Positions 44,421-53,758 of a DNA stretch of 64,000 nucleotides are shown piece after piece. Position 1 is the first letter of the stretch, and every line of letters starts with the position of its first letter. A program made the position numbers and the translations under genes. Below the pieces are notes generated by a model. The model worked only from the letters and a program-made list of their open reading frames with translations, searched no databases and was not told the origin of the DNA. The DNA comes from Solibacteraceae bacterium. GTDB taxonomy: Bacteria; Acidobacteriota; Terriglobia; Bryobacterales; Bryobacteraceae. Location of the stretch: the NCBI GenBank assembly GCA_021324015.1, contig JAJPJX010000211.1:1-64000 (forward strand). The letters are read 5' to 3'.

Positions 44421-44633
44421 CTAGCCTTGCGGCTCGTAGCCGGCCTCCTCCAAAACTTCATCGAGGGTGCCCATATCGGCGCTGGCGGCGAGAAACCCGC
44501 GCCCCGCGTCGCGGATGTTCCAGCGGGCTTCCTCGCCCGTGGCCCCACAGCTAGACACGTCGAGCGCCGGCACATAGGCGACGTAGGTCTCCCCTTCCTT
44601 GAAAATGTGCACGTCGAAGGAAAAATCCTGCAT
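44421..44633 (-). CDS. Solitary HicB-like protein
   Basis: A 70-residue protein with the HicB/UPF0150 pattern: FSFDVHIFKEGETYVAYVPA, LDVSSCGATGEEARWNIRDA, FLAASADMGTLDEVLEEAGY. HicB antitoxins have a degenerate RNase H fold. No hicA is found on either side, so it is an orphan antitoxin or has another regulatory role. It lies between the DUF433/DUF5615 pair and the type III restriction gene. Confidence 0.75.
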   Translation of the reverse strand: MQDFSFDVHIFKEGETYVAYVPALDVSSCGATGEEARWNIRDAGRGFLAASADMGTLDEVLEEAGYEPQG

Positions 44634-44680
44634 GTTGCCCCTATTGTTCGCGTTCAGTGTAGGTCCTGCCTTCGGATCGG

Positions 44681-47600
44681 TCAAACCCGGGAAGGAGAGG
44701 ACGGGTCCGGCACCGCGCGGGCCAGGTATTCCAGCTCCTTGTCGAGCAACTGCGGGTTCCGGCAGACGTGGAAGGTCCACGCACCCAACTGGCCCCAGTT
44801 GTTCACCGCTTCCACCCACCGCCTCGCCGCCGTGTGCTTGGCCTTGTCCTGGTCCTCCTCGTAGCCTTTGATCTCCAGCACCACCGTCACCTCGTTTGCC
44901 AGGCGCACGAGGAAATCGGGTTCGTAGGCGTGGTCGATGCCCATGTACTCGTACGGGATGGTCAAGCCCAAGTGGTCGTTTCGCGCGTAGAACCGGACCG
45001 CGTGGCTCGATTCCAGCCGGAAGCCCGCACTCGCCTCCCACGCCAGGTTATCCAGCACGACCTGATCGATGTGGCTTTTAAACGTCGCGTGACAGGCGCG
45101 CGTGGTCTTGAAATCGACTTCTGCTGTGGTACCCACGGGCTTGTAGCGGTTCAGGATCGGCATGAGCGGAGCTTCGCCTTCGCTTTCGTCCGGCACGATG
45201 CCGTCCCGCAGCCGCTCCACCATGCGCTGGACGTATTTTTCCAGCCCCAGCTCGCACGGATGGCAGTTTTGGAAATTCACCTTCCGGCGCACGTACTCGT
45301 CCACGTAGCGGAATACCTGCGGAAACAATTGATGCCGCGACTGGAGCGCCAACACCCGCCTCCGGCGGTCCGCCGCGTTCGCGCCCGATCCGGTCAACTG
45401 ATCCACGACGAGCCGGGCGATCTGGAACTTGATGGTTTCGAGGTGCGTCTCGCGGTAGTACCGCTCGCGATTCTGCTCCTCGAAGGCGAAAGGCGCCGGG
45501 TGTGACGAGGCGCTGCCCTCCTGGTAGCCCACCGTCGCGCGCACGAACGTGGCCGTTGGCTCGCGGTTCGGTTCGATCATCAAGGGCTCCAGGGCTTGGA
45601 TGTCGCAGCGGATCAGGTTCTTCCGCAGCGCGAACGCATAGCCCTCGACCACCGGGAACCGGATCTCCATTGCCTGGCGCTCGGGGAGCGCGTGGACATG
45701 ATTCTTGGGCCGGTCATCGGGCGCCGGAGCCGTTACGGGCCGGCCCTTGAACGGGATCACCGAGAACGGGATACCGTACACATCCACGTATTCCTCGGTG
45801 AGCAGCCCCGTCGCCGGGTCCGGAACGTAATCCATGCGGCGCAACCCGCGCCCCACCACCTGCTCGCACAGGAGCTGGCTTCCGAAGGCGCGCACCCCCA
45901 GCACCTGCGTCACGTTGTTCGCGTCCCAGCCCTCGGTCAGCATGGAGACGGATACCACGCACCGGACGTGCTCTCCCGGCTGGCCGCGCTTGCCCACGGT
46001 GGCGACGATCCGCCGTAGCTCCTCGGCAGCCTCCTGTTTCTTTTTCCTCGGGTCCGCGCTTTCGGCCTCCGCCAGCAGCTTCGTGTCGATCCGGATGGTC
46101 CGTTTCTCCCCCGGCGTGTTGGAGAAATACTCGGGGAAGATCGCCCCCTTTCCATACACCACCGTCTTCTTCCGCTTCGCCGCCCTACCCTTCTTCGGCG
46201 TCCCGTTGCCGTTCCCGCTTTCCTCCTCCGCGAGCACTTCGGCCACCTCCTCTTCGGTGACCGTCTCGATCTCGGTCTCCCCACTGATCCTGCGGTAGAA
46301 GACTTCGGCGGTGCCCGTATCATTGCAGACCAGGATCAGCACCGGCGGAACGCGCTCCTGCCCCGGCGTAGCCTCCTGCATCTGCCGGTAGCGCTCCACC
46401 CACTGCGCGGCGATCTGTTGCAGCGCGCCCTCGGCCTCGCGGTAGACCACTTCGGGTTTGGGCCGGCCCGCCTTGCCGGGGAGCCGCTCGCGGGGCTCCA
46501 GGTTCTCGTTGATCGCCCTCCAGAGCTTGAAGTACTTCGGGTCAGGCCGCCCGGTGGTGTCCAGCACCGGCAGGCGCGGGATCTTAACGATGCCGCTTTC
46601 GATGGCGTCCACCAGCCCGAAATCGCTCACGATCCACGGGAAGGGGCGTCCCTCGGGGTGGCCGGAGCCTTTGAGGTAGAATGGCGTGGCCGAGAGGTCC
46701 ACGCACACATAAATGCCCGGCTGCTTCACCGGGTCCGCGGTCGAATTGTTGATCTGATCCAGGCCGTTCAGCCAGACCCGCGCTTCGGCTTCTTCCTCTT
46801 CGAGCTCTTTCTTCTCCTCGCCGGTCAGTTCCTCGCTCGCCGGGGCGGGACGCCAGCAGTGGTGCCCCTCGTCGTTCAGCACCAGGATCGGCAGCCGGTC
46901 GTAGAGGTCCCCGAGAACGCGGCGCGCGAACGTGTCCGCCGTCTCCGGACCCTTATTCACCACCGCGTAGCTCCTGCCGCCCTCGACGTGTTCCGATTCC
47001 GGCGCAAACAGGTGCCAGTTGGTCACCAGCACCTTGCCCGCCTGAAGGAGCGGCCTGTACTTGACCGGAACGATATCGAATGCCTCATAGTAGTTGTCCG
47101 CGCGCTCCGGCCGCAGGACCTGCAACCGTTCCTTCACCGTGAGATTCGGGCAGCAGATCAGCACGCCATTCGGGAAATACGCGCTTGCCGGGTTCCGGCC
47201 GCGGTTGCAGAAGGCCCACGCGATGAGCATGGACATGACCACCGTCTTGCCGCTCCCGGTCGCCATCTTGCAGGCCAGCCGGCGGAGCGGCGCCAGGCCA
47301 TCGTCGCCGGACGGGTCGATCAGCCGCGGAAAGAAGTCCTGGTCCGGCTTGCTGAAAGATGGCCGCTCCCCTTTGACCAAACGGCCCAGATCCTCTCTGG
47401 TGAGCCTCGGCCTGGCCTGCATTCCGGCGCGGCCCGCGAAGCGGATCTCCAACAGATAGATCATCGTCTCGACAGCCTCGCGCTGGCAGAAGAACAGCCG
47501 CCGTGCGCGGTCCCTCCGCGCCCAGTGATGGAGCAGGTCGCGTGTGACGATGCTCGCGCCCGGATAGCCGGATTCGCGCCAGCGCCGCACGTCGTCGCGC

Positions 47601-47881
47601 AGCAGGTTCACCAGGGGCAGGTCGTCGCGCTCCTCTTCGGCCATGCCCGTGAGGGTCAACTGCGCGCTGCCCGTGCGCTCGGTCTTGTACCAGTAACTCG
47701 CCGGCCGGCGCGTTCCCGCGCGGCTGGCCGCGCCGCTGTCCTTGTCGTAGATCCAGTGGTCGCCTGGCTCGTCGTAGGGATTGCAGAGGATGGGCCGCTC
47801 CACCGGCTGAACCGGAATCTGTTCCTGGCCGGCGACGGGCTTTCCGTTCTTCCGCGCCACGCCGCTATCCCTCGCCGCCAT
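44681..47881 (-). CDS. Type III restriction endonuclease, Res subunit
   Basis: A 1066-residue helicase-nuclease. Walker A is KMATGSGKTVVMSML near residue 205, Walker B is ILVLNDEGHHCW near 338, motif III is VDLSATPFYLKG, and later helicase motifs include SVSMLTEGWDANNVTQVLG and CEQVVGRGLRR. The C-terminal nuclease has the PD-ExK pattern: HAYEPDFLVRL and VVLEIKGYEEDQDK near residue 1000. The ATG at 47881 overlaps the mod gene by 17 bp. With Mod it forms the restriction complex that cuts DNA after collision or sliding from two unmodified sites. Confidence 0.92.
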   Translation of the reverse strand: MAARDSGVARKNGKPVAGQEQIPVQPVERPILCNPYDEPGDHWIYDKDSGAASRAGTRRPASYWYKTERTGSAQLTLTGMAEEERDDLPLVNLLRDDVRRWRESGYPGASIVTRDLLHHWARRDRARRLFFCQREAVETMIYLLEIRFAGRAGMQARPRLTREDLGRLVKGERPSFSKPDQDFFPRLIDPSGDDGLAPLRRLACKMATGSGKTVVMSMLIAWAFCNRGRNPASAYFPNGVLICCPNLTVKERLQVLRPERADNYYEAFDIVPVKYRPLLQAGKVLVTNWHLFAPESEHVEGGRSYAVVNKGPETADTFARRVLGDLYDRLPILVLNDEGHHCWRPAPASEELTGEEKKELEEEEAEARVWLNGLDQINNSTADPVKQPGIYVCVDLSATPFYLKGSGHPEGRPFPWIVSDFGLVDAIESGIVKIPRLPVLDTTGRPDPKYFKLWRAINENLEPRERLPGKAGRPKPEVVYREAEGALQQIAAQWVERYRQMQEATPGQERVPPVLILVCNDTGTAEVFYRRISGETEIETVTEEEVAEVLAEEESGNGNGTPKKGRAAKRKKTVVYGKGAIFPEYFSNTPGEKRTIRIDTKLLAEAESADPRKKKQEAAEELRRIVATVGKRGQPGEHVRCVVSVSMLTEGWDANNVTQVLGVRAFGSQLLCEQVVGRGLRRMDYVPDPATGLLTEEYVDVYGIPFSVIPFKGRPVTAPAPDDRPKNHVHALPERQAMEIRFPVVEGYAFALRKNLIRCDIQALEPLMIEPNREPTATFVRATVGYQEGSASSHPAPFAFEEQNRERYYRETHLETIKFQIARLVVDQLTGSGANAADRRRRVLALQSRHQLFPQVFRYVDEYVRRKVNFQNCHPCELGLEKYVQRMVERLRDGIVPDESEGEAPLMPILNRYKPVGTTAEVDFKTTRACHATFKSHIDQVVLDNLAWEASAGFRLESSHAVRFYARNDHLGLTIPYEYMGIDHAYEPDFLVRLANEVTVVLEIKGYEEDQDKAKHTAARRWVEAVNNWGQLGAWTFHVCRNPQLLDKELEYLARAVPDPSSPSRV

Positions 47882-50800
47882 CGAGCGCGTGAACGCGCAT
47901 GACTTCGTTGCCGCGCGGGTCAATGACCTTCACGGCCACGCACCTGTGCTCGCCCGCCGGGAACGGCAGCGACGTGGTGCCCGAGAGGGCCTCGAACCGT
48001 TCCGGATCGACTACCCCGTCGAGCGCTTTGGCGAGTTTCTCCCACGCGCTCCGGTCGGGAAAGAACGCCTGCGTGATGCAGAATGTGCGCCCGTCGTAAT
48101 CGCTGTCCAGGAACCAAGCCGCGACTTTCGCTGAGCCGGTATCCAGGACCTGGTTCGCCACCGGATCGTAGATGTCCACGCCTTCCATGGCCACCGTGTA
48201 CATGCCGTCCGCGTCCGGTTCGCTGAGTTTCGTGCGCGGGCGCCCGAAGACGGTGAACAACTGGCTGCCGGGCTGCTGTTTCAGCAGCCCGTTCATGCCC
48301 GGATTCACGTCCGGACGGATGTGCGCGATATGGATGCGCATGCGCGGATGGCCTTCCTCGATGGCCGCCTGTGCCGGGCCGTCAAAACTGAAGCCCGCGA
48401 AGACCAGGTCTTCGTAGCGGCGCGCCGCCGGCCGGATGACCTCTTCCACCATCTTCGCCGTGATCGGGCCGTACTGCGGGCCGAAGACCACGCCCACGGT
48501 GGCGTGCCCGTTGGGGTCCTCGTCGGTTTCCGCCTGGTTGACCCACCGCCCTTCGGCGTGGATGCCGCCTGAGCGCCCGCTCGCGAACAGCGCATCGAGG
48601 CGCGAGAACCTCTTCTGCTTGTTGTCAGGGAACCGCACGCCGTCCATGCGGAGCAGTTCGGTCATGTTCGTCAGGTACGCCTCGATATTCTCGGGTGTAT
48701 CGCCCATCCGCACTTCGCGGATCACGAAGGTCTGGGCCGGTTCTTCGGGCTCCCCACCGAACTGTGCGGTCGAGACCTCCATCGGGTCGTCCAGCGACAT
48801 CTCCGGAGGCTGGACGGCTTCCACCGTAAACGGGCCGCTCACGCGCGTGATCTTCCGGTCCACCTCCGGCTGGTCGACGAGTTCTTCCTGTTCGGCGTTG
48901 GCGGCGATGCAGGCGTTGACCTCGTCCATCTTCGCGCGCCAGGCGGCCCGGTATTCCTCGACCGCGTTCTTCAGGGCGGCGGGGTAATCGGGGTCGGTGT
49001 CGAAGGGGATTTCCCAGTGTTGCCAGCCTGTGCCCTTCGAAGGCAGTTCCCAGCGCCGGCGGTCGGCGTCCGTGATGGCTTTCCTGCCGCGCCGTTTCTG
49101 CTTGAGCGCGAGTTTCGAACGTAGGTCGTTACGGAGCTTGTCGGGCACCTTGGCGAGCGCGGCATTTGCCGCGGAAAGTTTTGCCTCCAGGACCGGCTCG
49201 TGCCTGGCAAAGATCGGGTCGAGGTTCGCGTTCTGAGCGATGCTCTTGAGAGTGATGTGTGGGACGGTCTTGTACCGCAAGCCCCCTGCCACACCCTTGG
49301 ATTCGTCTTTGAATCTGAAGTAGTCGTACCGGGCGGTGAGCAGCCGTTGCCGCGCGATGGCGATGGCCACGCGGCTGGTGTCGATAGTGATCCAGCGGCG
49401 GCCCCATTGCTCGGTAACGTATGCGGTCGTGCCGGAGCCGCAGGTTGGGTCGAGCACGAGATCCCCGGGGCGGGTCGTCATCAATATGCATCGCTCAACG
49501 ATCTTCGTCGCGGTTTCCACGATGTACCTGCGGTCAGGCGCCCCACCGATGTCGGCCCAGACGTTGTTGAGGGGATACACGGAGAAGTCATCGATGTACC
49601 GAACGTACCGAAGTGCCTCGTCCTGCGGCAGGACTCTGTCCGATGCAATCAGTCGCCGGATGCCAGATTCGTTCGTTTTCCACCGGCTCCGTTGGTTCGG
49701 GAGATAGGATGTGCCCGCCACTTCGACCGGGAACCAGCATGCCGCTCCCTCGCCTTTATCGCGGCCCATGCTGGCTGACTGAAGTTGATCCGCCGTGAAC
49801 AAGCGCGCCTCTGGCGGTGGACCGTCCTCTCTCTCCTCTTTCGTGAGTGACCGTCTGAGGCCCGTCGGAAGCTCGACCATGCTGTAGTGTTCGGCTCCAC
49901 TCGCGCCTTTGTCCAAATAGATAGCTTGATACGTGGTCTGTTGCCGGTTCCGGCCGTACCACAGGACGTAATCGGCAACTGCCGGCAGAAACAGGTTCGT
50001 CGCACTCGTGGTCTTCCGGAGCGTGATTTCCGCGATGAAGTTCTCGCGCCCGAATACCTCGTCGAGCACGCTTCGAACCAGGTGAACGTTCTCGTCACCG
50101 ATCTGTACGAAGATGCTGCCGGAATCCGACAAGAGTTCTTTCGCCGCGATCAGCCGGTCGCGCAGGTATGCGAGATACGAATGAACACCCAGCGTCCACG
50201 TATCCCGATATGCCTTGACCATCTCCGGTTCGCGCGTCAGGTCCGTTTCCTTATCTTTGACGTCGCGCTTTCCGATCTCCGGCTGGAAGTTGCTTGCGAA
50301 CTTGATCCCGTAGGGCGGGTCGAGGTAGATCATCTGGACCTTGCCGGCGAGGTCCTCGCGGCGGGCCAGCGACGACATGACCTGGAGGCTGTCGCCCAGG
50401 ATCAGCCGGTTCGCCCAGTCCACGTCGTGCTGGTAGAACTGGACTGCCTCGTTGTACTCCTGCTCCGGGTCGGCGAACAGCGAGCGCATCACGTCCTGCC
50501 GCGCGGCTACGCGCAGGATCGCCTGCGCGCTCACGCGCTCGTGGATATGCAGGGCCACCGGGTCCACGGTGAACGACTTGGCCTCGCGCTTGCCAGCCCA
50601 CTCGAGCCAAGGCTCGTTGACCCGCAGGGCCTCCGCCAGCGCCCACGCCTCCGCTTCGGTCAGCGGCTCCCGCGTGGCCTTCGCGAGCAGTTCCGGAAGC
50701 TCGTCGGCGCGGCCGGTGGGATCGAAGCGGAGCTCGGGCGGCCGCCGCGGGCTGTAGGCGTATTCGGCCTTCGGAACCAGCGGCACGTACCCCTCACCCG

Positions 50801-50909
50801 CGATCTTCGCGGGCGGGTTGTTCTTGCGGTTGGCATCGGGAAACCGGTAATCGGTGACCTTGTCGAGGCCGCCGGCAGCCTCGGCCTGCGCCTTCTTCCT
50901 GTTCGCCAT
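47865..50909 (-). CDS. Type III DNA methyltransferase, Mod subunit
   Basis: A 1014-residue beta-class adenine methyltransferase. The catalytic motif IV is QMIYLDPPYGIKFASNF near residue 195 and the SAM motif I is VLDPTCGSGTTAYV near 484, in the beta-class order; the target-recognition region lies between them. About 400 residues after the catalytic core (VPHITLKSIAQN to the end) make it much longer than classical Mod proteins. It provides recognition and N6-adenine methylation for the Res partner that follows with an overlap. ATG at 50909 was chosen over an upstream TTG. Confidence 0.9.
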   Translation of the reverse strand: MANRKKAQAEAAGGLDKVTDYRFPDANRKNNPPAKIAGEGYVPLVPKAEYAYSPRRPPELRFDPTGRADELPELLAKATREPLTEAEAWALAEALRVNEPWLEWAGKREAKSFTVDPVALHIHERVSAQAILRVAARQDVMRSLFADPEQEYNEAVQFYQHDVDWANRLILGDSLQVMSSLARREDLAGKVQMIYLDPPYGIKFASNFQPEIGKRDVKDKETDLTREPEMVKAYRDTWTLGVHSYLAYLRDRLIAAKELLSDSGSIFVQIGDENVHLVRSVLDEVFGRENFIAEITLRKTTSATNLFLPAVADYVLWYGRNRQQTTYQAIYLDKGASGAEHYSMVELPTGLRRSLTKEEREDGPPPEARLFTADQLQSASMGRDKGEGAACWFPVEVAGTSYLPNQRSRWKTNESGIRRLIASDRVLPQDEALRYVRYIDDFSVYPLNNVWADIGGAPDRRYIVETATKIVERCILMTTRPGDLVLDPTCGSGTTAYVTEQWGRRWITIDTSRVAIAIARQRLLTARYDYFRFKDESKGVAGGLRYKTVPHITLKSIAQNANLDPIFARHEPVLEAKLSAANAALAKVPDKLRNDLRSKLALKQKRRGRKAITDADRRRWELPSKGTGWQHWEIPFDTDPDYPAALKNAVEEYRAAWRAKMDEVNACIAANAEQEELVDQPEVDRKITRVSGPFTVEAVQPPEMSLDDPMEVSTAQFGGEPEEPAQTFVIREVRMGDTPENIEAYLTNMTELLRMDGVRFPDNKQKRFSRLDALFASGRSGGIHAEGRWVNQAETDEDPNGHATVGVVFGPQYGPITAKMVEEVIRPAARRYEDLVFAGFSFDGPAQAAIEEGHPRMRIHIAHIRPDVNPGMNGLLKQQPGSQLFTVFGRPRTKLSEPDADGMYTVAMEGVDIYDPVANQVLDTGSAKVAAWFLDSDYDGRTFCITQAFFPDRSAWEKLAKALDGVVDPERFEALSGTTSLPFPAGEHRCVAVKVIDPRGNEVMRVHALDGGEG

Positions 50910-51047
50910 CGGGTTTTTTCCGGACAACACAGCGATTTTATCGCGGCATCGCCCATCGGGTTACCCCTGTTCCAGGCGCTTACCTCATTTCGCCCGTCTC
51001 GGGATGGCTTGAGTCGAAGCTTTGGACGCCGGCCCCAATCCACCGTT

Positions 51048-51338
51048 TCAGGCTGCTCTCCTGACCTTCAGATCGACACGCAGTCCCGCTGCGGCGAGCA
51101 GGACAACCAGGTTGTCGATCGAAAAAAGGTGAATCTTGCCGCGCATCAGGTCCGAGACGCGCGGCTGGGTCACGCCGAGCAGCCTGGCCGCCTGAGCCTG
51201 GGTGAGTTTCTCCTGTCTGAGAAACGCAACCAGCGCCCTCATCATCGCCGAGCGAATCCGGAGATTCTCAGCTTCCGCGGGAGCAAAGCCCAGGGTGGTG
51301 AAAACGTCACCGCCGGATTTGGGTTTCTCCGCCTTCAT
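51048..51338 (-). CDS. higA: HigA-type XRE antitoxin
   Basis: A 96-residue helix-turn-helix protein: LRIRSAMMRALVAFLRQEKL, TQAQAARLLGVTQPRVSDLM, and RGKIHLFSIDNLVVLLAAAG. This is the pattern of HigA/XRE antitoxins encoded downstream of HigB-type toxins. The ATG overlaps the stop of the toxin reading frame (ATGA). The gene is intact although the toxin frame is broken by an amber codon, so it may now act only as a repressor at the palindrome upstream. Confidence 0.85.
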   Translation of the reverse strand: MKAEKPKSGGDVFTTLGFAPAEAENLRIRSAMMRALVAFLRQEKLTQAQAARLLGVTQPRVSDLMRGKIHLFSIDNLVVLLAAAGLRVDLKVRRAA

Positions 51339-51667
51339 TTCCTCATTGCCTCCATCCGCAACGCTTCCTGAAATCGCGCCTTCGCGAGATCGATCTCGAC
51401 CTTCGAGGTCTTGCGGCTCGTCTTCCGAAACACATGCAAGACATAAATCGCGTGCCGGAGCCTGGCCAAATAGAACACCCTATGCTCGCCTTCCGCATGG
51501 ATACGCAGCTAGTTCACGCCCGGTCCGATTGTTGTCATCGGTTTCCAGTCGCTTGGCTCCAGTCCGTGCTGGACCAGTTCGAGTTCGTACCCCACTTGCT
51601 GCCGCACAGGCTTGGCAAAAGCACGCACCCGTTTGAGACTGTCGCCCACCCATTCGACCGGTTTCAG
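51335..51667 (-). pseudogene. higB: HigB/Gp49-type toxin with in-frame amber codon
   Basis: One frame encodes a whole phage-Gp49/HigB-like toxin of about 110 codons: KPVEWVGDSLKRVRAFAKPV, ELVQHGLEPSDWKPM, TTIGPGVN, then TAG at 51511-51509, then LRIHAEGEHRVFYLARLRHA, IYVLHVFRKTSRKTSK and DLAKARFQEALRMEAMRK. Relatives carry GV-E-RIH here, so a GAG to TAG change at codon 53 is the simplest cause. The likely start is CTG at 51667, preceded by GGGAGA, with TTG further upstream as the alternative. I infer a disarmed toxin, the remaining sequence being too well kept to be old. Confidence 0.8.
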
Positions 51668-51686
51668 GGCTTCTCTCCCGGATCTA

Positions 51687-51706
51687 ATATACAAGATTGT
51701 GTATAT
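51687..51706. promoter_or_regulatory. Palindromic operator at higBA promoter
   Basis: ATATACA-AGATTG-TGTATAT is a perfect inverted repeat with 7-bp arms, 20-40 nt upstream of the toxin start. It overlaps a minus-strand TATATT (51691-51686) that could be the -10 box, the usual layout of a HigA-repressed promoter. Confidence 0.65.
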
Positions 51707-51810
51707 GGCTGTCCTGCCGGGCAGCCACGAACTGCGGCTGCCTGGCTGACGGGGAACTACGTATTGCCCACCAAGGGTGTCCACCAGGGAGCCTGGATTC
51801 CGGATATCTC

Positions 51811-51819
51811 TGTTACAAT
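51811..51819 (+). promoter_or_regulatory. Extended -10 promoter of YVTN gene
   Basis: TGTTACAAT is an extended -10 element without a good -35. Transcription would begin near 51826, immediately before a strong GGAGGTGA ribosome site, giving a very short leader. Confidence 0.5.
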
Positions 51820-51841
51820 ACCTGGACCTCGGAGGTGAACT

Positions 51842-53740
51842 TTGTTGCGCACGCAACTGCAGGTGCTGATCGGTTCCTCCCTGCTCCTTTTCCTGCCCTC
51901 CAACTTGCCGGCGGCCCCGTATGTGTTCCTGGCCGGCGGAGGCGGAACGGTTTCCGTCTTTGACACGCAAAGCTTTGGCGAGACGGTCTCGATTCCCTAC
52001 CCCGGCGTCGTACTCAGCGAGGCGTTTTCGGCGGACGGCGCGAAAGCGTACATCTCGACCGGCACGATCTTTGTCACCAACGCCGCCACGCACCGGATCA
52101 CCGGCGCGCTCCCCTCGCACGGCGCCCGGATCCTGCGCTTATCGGCGGACGGCACACGCCTGTTCGCGGCCAACGCAGACCGGAGTGTGTGGGTCTACGA
52201 TCTGACTACCAATACGGTGAAGGCCCGGATCCCCTATCTGGTCCGGGACGCGACGTACTACTCCGTGACGGACCTGGCGGTCTCCGGGGATGGCAGCCTG
52301 ATCGTGCTAAGCACCATCGAGAACAACTGCGGGGAGTTCGGCTGCCCGCCCGGAGATCCGTTTGCGCTGGCCACGGAAATCGACGGCAATTCGTATCAGG
52401 TGATCCGGCGCATCCATCCTCCGAACGCCTCCGCGGTGGCCATCTCACCGGACAACCAGACGATTTACGTGGCCACCGGCGGAAACATCCAGAAGTACGC
52501 CGCCTCGACGGGGGCGCTCAGCGGTTCGATCGCCGCCGCCGCGAATACGCTCCTGGTGGATAGCGCGGCGGGCCGGTTGTACGCCGGATCCGGTTCTACC
52601 ACCGGGCAGGTTTCGGCCATCGTGATCGCTACCGATCAGGTTGTGGGCCAGGCAGGCACCCCCCATCCGGCCGCGGCGCTGGGGCTTTCTCCGGACGGCG
52701 CCACGCTGTACGCGGGGGGGTGCGCGCGCACGAACAACTCCGCCTGGTATCCCTGCGCGGCGGCCGTCATTTCGACCGCCACCATGCAGGCGGGCGCGGC
52801 GGTCCCCCTGCTCGGGTTTCCCGGCAGCCTGGCCGTCTCCCGGAACGGCGCGGAGTTGTGGGCCGGCAATGCCACCCCCACGCAGGTTACCGCAGTGGGC
52901 GCGAAGCTCAACCGGGTTGTGGGAGGCGCCGAATCCGGCTTCTCGCCCTACTCGCTGGCCGTAACGCCGAACGGGAGCAAAGTGTACGCATCCAGCCCCA
53001 TCTCGGGGTCCATTTCGGCGATCGACGGACAGACTTTCGCGCGCCGCGCCATTCTAAGCGCTCCCACCACCTTCAACACGGTCGGCGAGAATGCCGTTTC
53101 GCCCGACGGCGCCCGCGCGTACATGATCCTGAACGGCGTGCAGGTGATCGACACCGCGAGCGATCAGATCGTGGGGACCATCGCGGACGTGCCCCAGAGC
53201 GTGGCCGTCTCGAACGACTCGCAGACCGTCTTCACGCTGGACCTGTTTCCCTCCACCTCCGTGGGCGCCTGGTCCGCCGCGACTCTGCAAAAGCTCTACA
53301 GCGGCACGGTGGCGAACGACATCGCCAGCCGCCTGCTGATCTCGCCGGTGAACAACCGCCTCTTCGTGATTGCAGACAGCTCCATTCAGTTCGTCCGGCC
53401 GCAGCCCATCCAGGTGCTGAAGAGAATCACTCCGGGGTGCCTGGACGCGGTGCTCTCGCCGGACGGATCGCTGCTCTACTGTCTGGCTCCGGCGCCTTCC
53501 GGCGGCGCGATCAACAACGTGCTGGCCTACGATACCGCCGCCGGGGCGCTCATGCGCACCTATTCGATCGGACTTTTTGCTCCCGGCGGATCCATCGCCA
53601 TCACGCCGGACGGCGCCTCTCTGTTCCTCTCCCTGGAGCCCACGGCGTACGGACAGGGTGTGCTGGAGAAGATCGACCTGGCCACCGGGGCGGTGCAGGA
53701 CGCCAACACCGCCCTATACGGCCAGATCGCGATTCAGTAG
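51842..53740 (+). CDS. Secreted YVTN-type beta-propeller protein
   Basis: A 632-residue extracellular protein: a signal peptide (LIGSSLLLFLPSNLPAA), then about 12 propeller repeats of the YVTN/WD-like class (AISPDNQTIYVATGG, GLSPDGATLYAGG, AVTPNGSKVYASSP, AITPDGASLFLSLEP). No catalytic motif or anchor is seen. Such proteins are frequent in Bryobacterales and of unknown function. The start is TTG, with GGAGGTGA just upstream; the following TTG is equally possible. Confidence 0.85.
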   Translation: MLRTQLQVLIGSSLLLFLPSNLPAAPYVFLAGGGGTVSVFDTQSFGETVSIPYPGVVLSEAFSADGAKAYISTGTIFVTNAATHRITGALPSHGARILRLSADGTRLFAANADRSVWVYDLTTNTVKARIPYLVRDATYYSVTDLAVSGDGSLIVLSTIENNCGEFGCPPGDPFALATEIDGNSYQVIRRIHPPNASAVAISPDNQTIYVATGGNIQKYAASTGALSGSIAAAANTLLVDSAAGRLYAGSGSTTGQVSAIVIATDQVVGQAGTPHPAAALGLSPDGATLYAGGCARTNNSAWYPCAAAVISTATMQAGAAVPLLGFPGSLAVSRNGAELWAGNATPTQVTAVGAKLNRVVGGAESGFSPYSLAVTPNGSKVYASSPISGSISAIDGQTFARRAILSAPTTFNTVGENAVSPDGARAYMILNGVQVIDTASDQIVGTIADVPQSVAVSNDSQTVFTLDLFPSTSVGAWSAATLQKLYSGTVANDIASRLLISPVNNRLFVIADSSIQFVRPQPIQVLKRITPGCLDAVLSPDGSLLYCLAPAPSGGAINNVLAYDTAAGALMRTYSIGLFAPGGSIAITPDGASLFLSLEPTAYGQGVLEKIDLATGAVQDANTALYGQIAIQ

Positions 53741-53758
53741 CGCGCGGCGCGGCTCTGT

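Noticed and set aside
51509-51511. TAG in higB read as pyrrolysine
   Set aside because: No downstream element or methylamine context supports it; HigB relatives have Glu here, so a GAG to TAG change is simpler.
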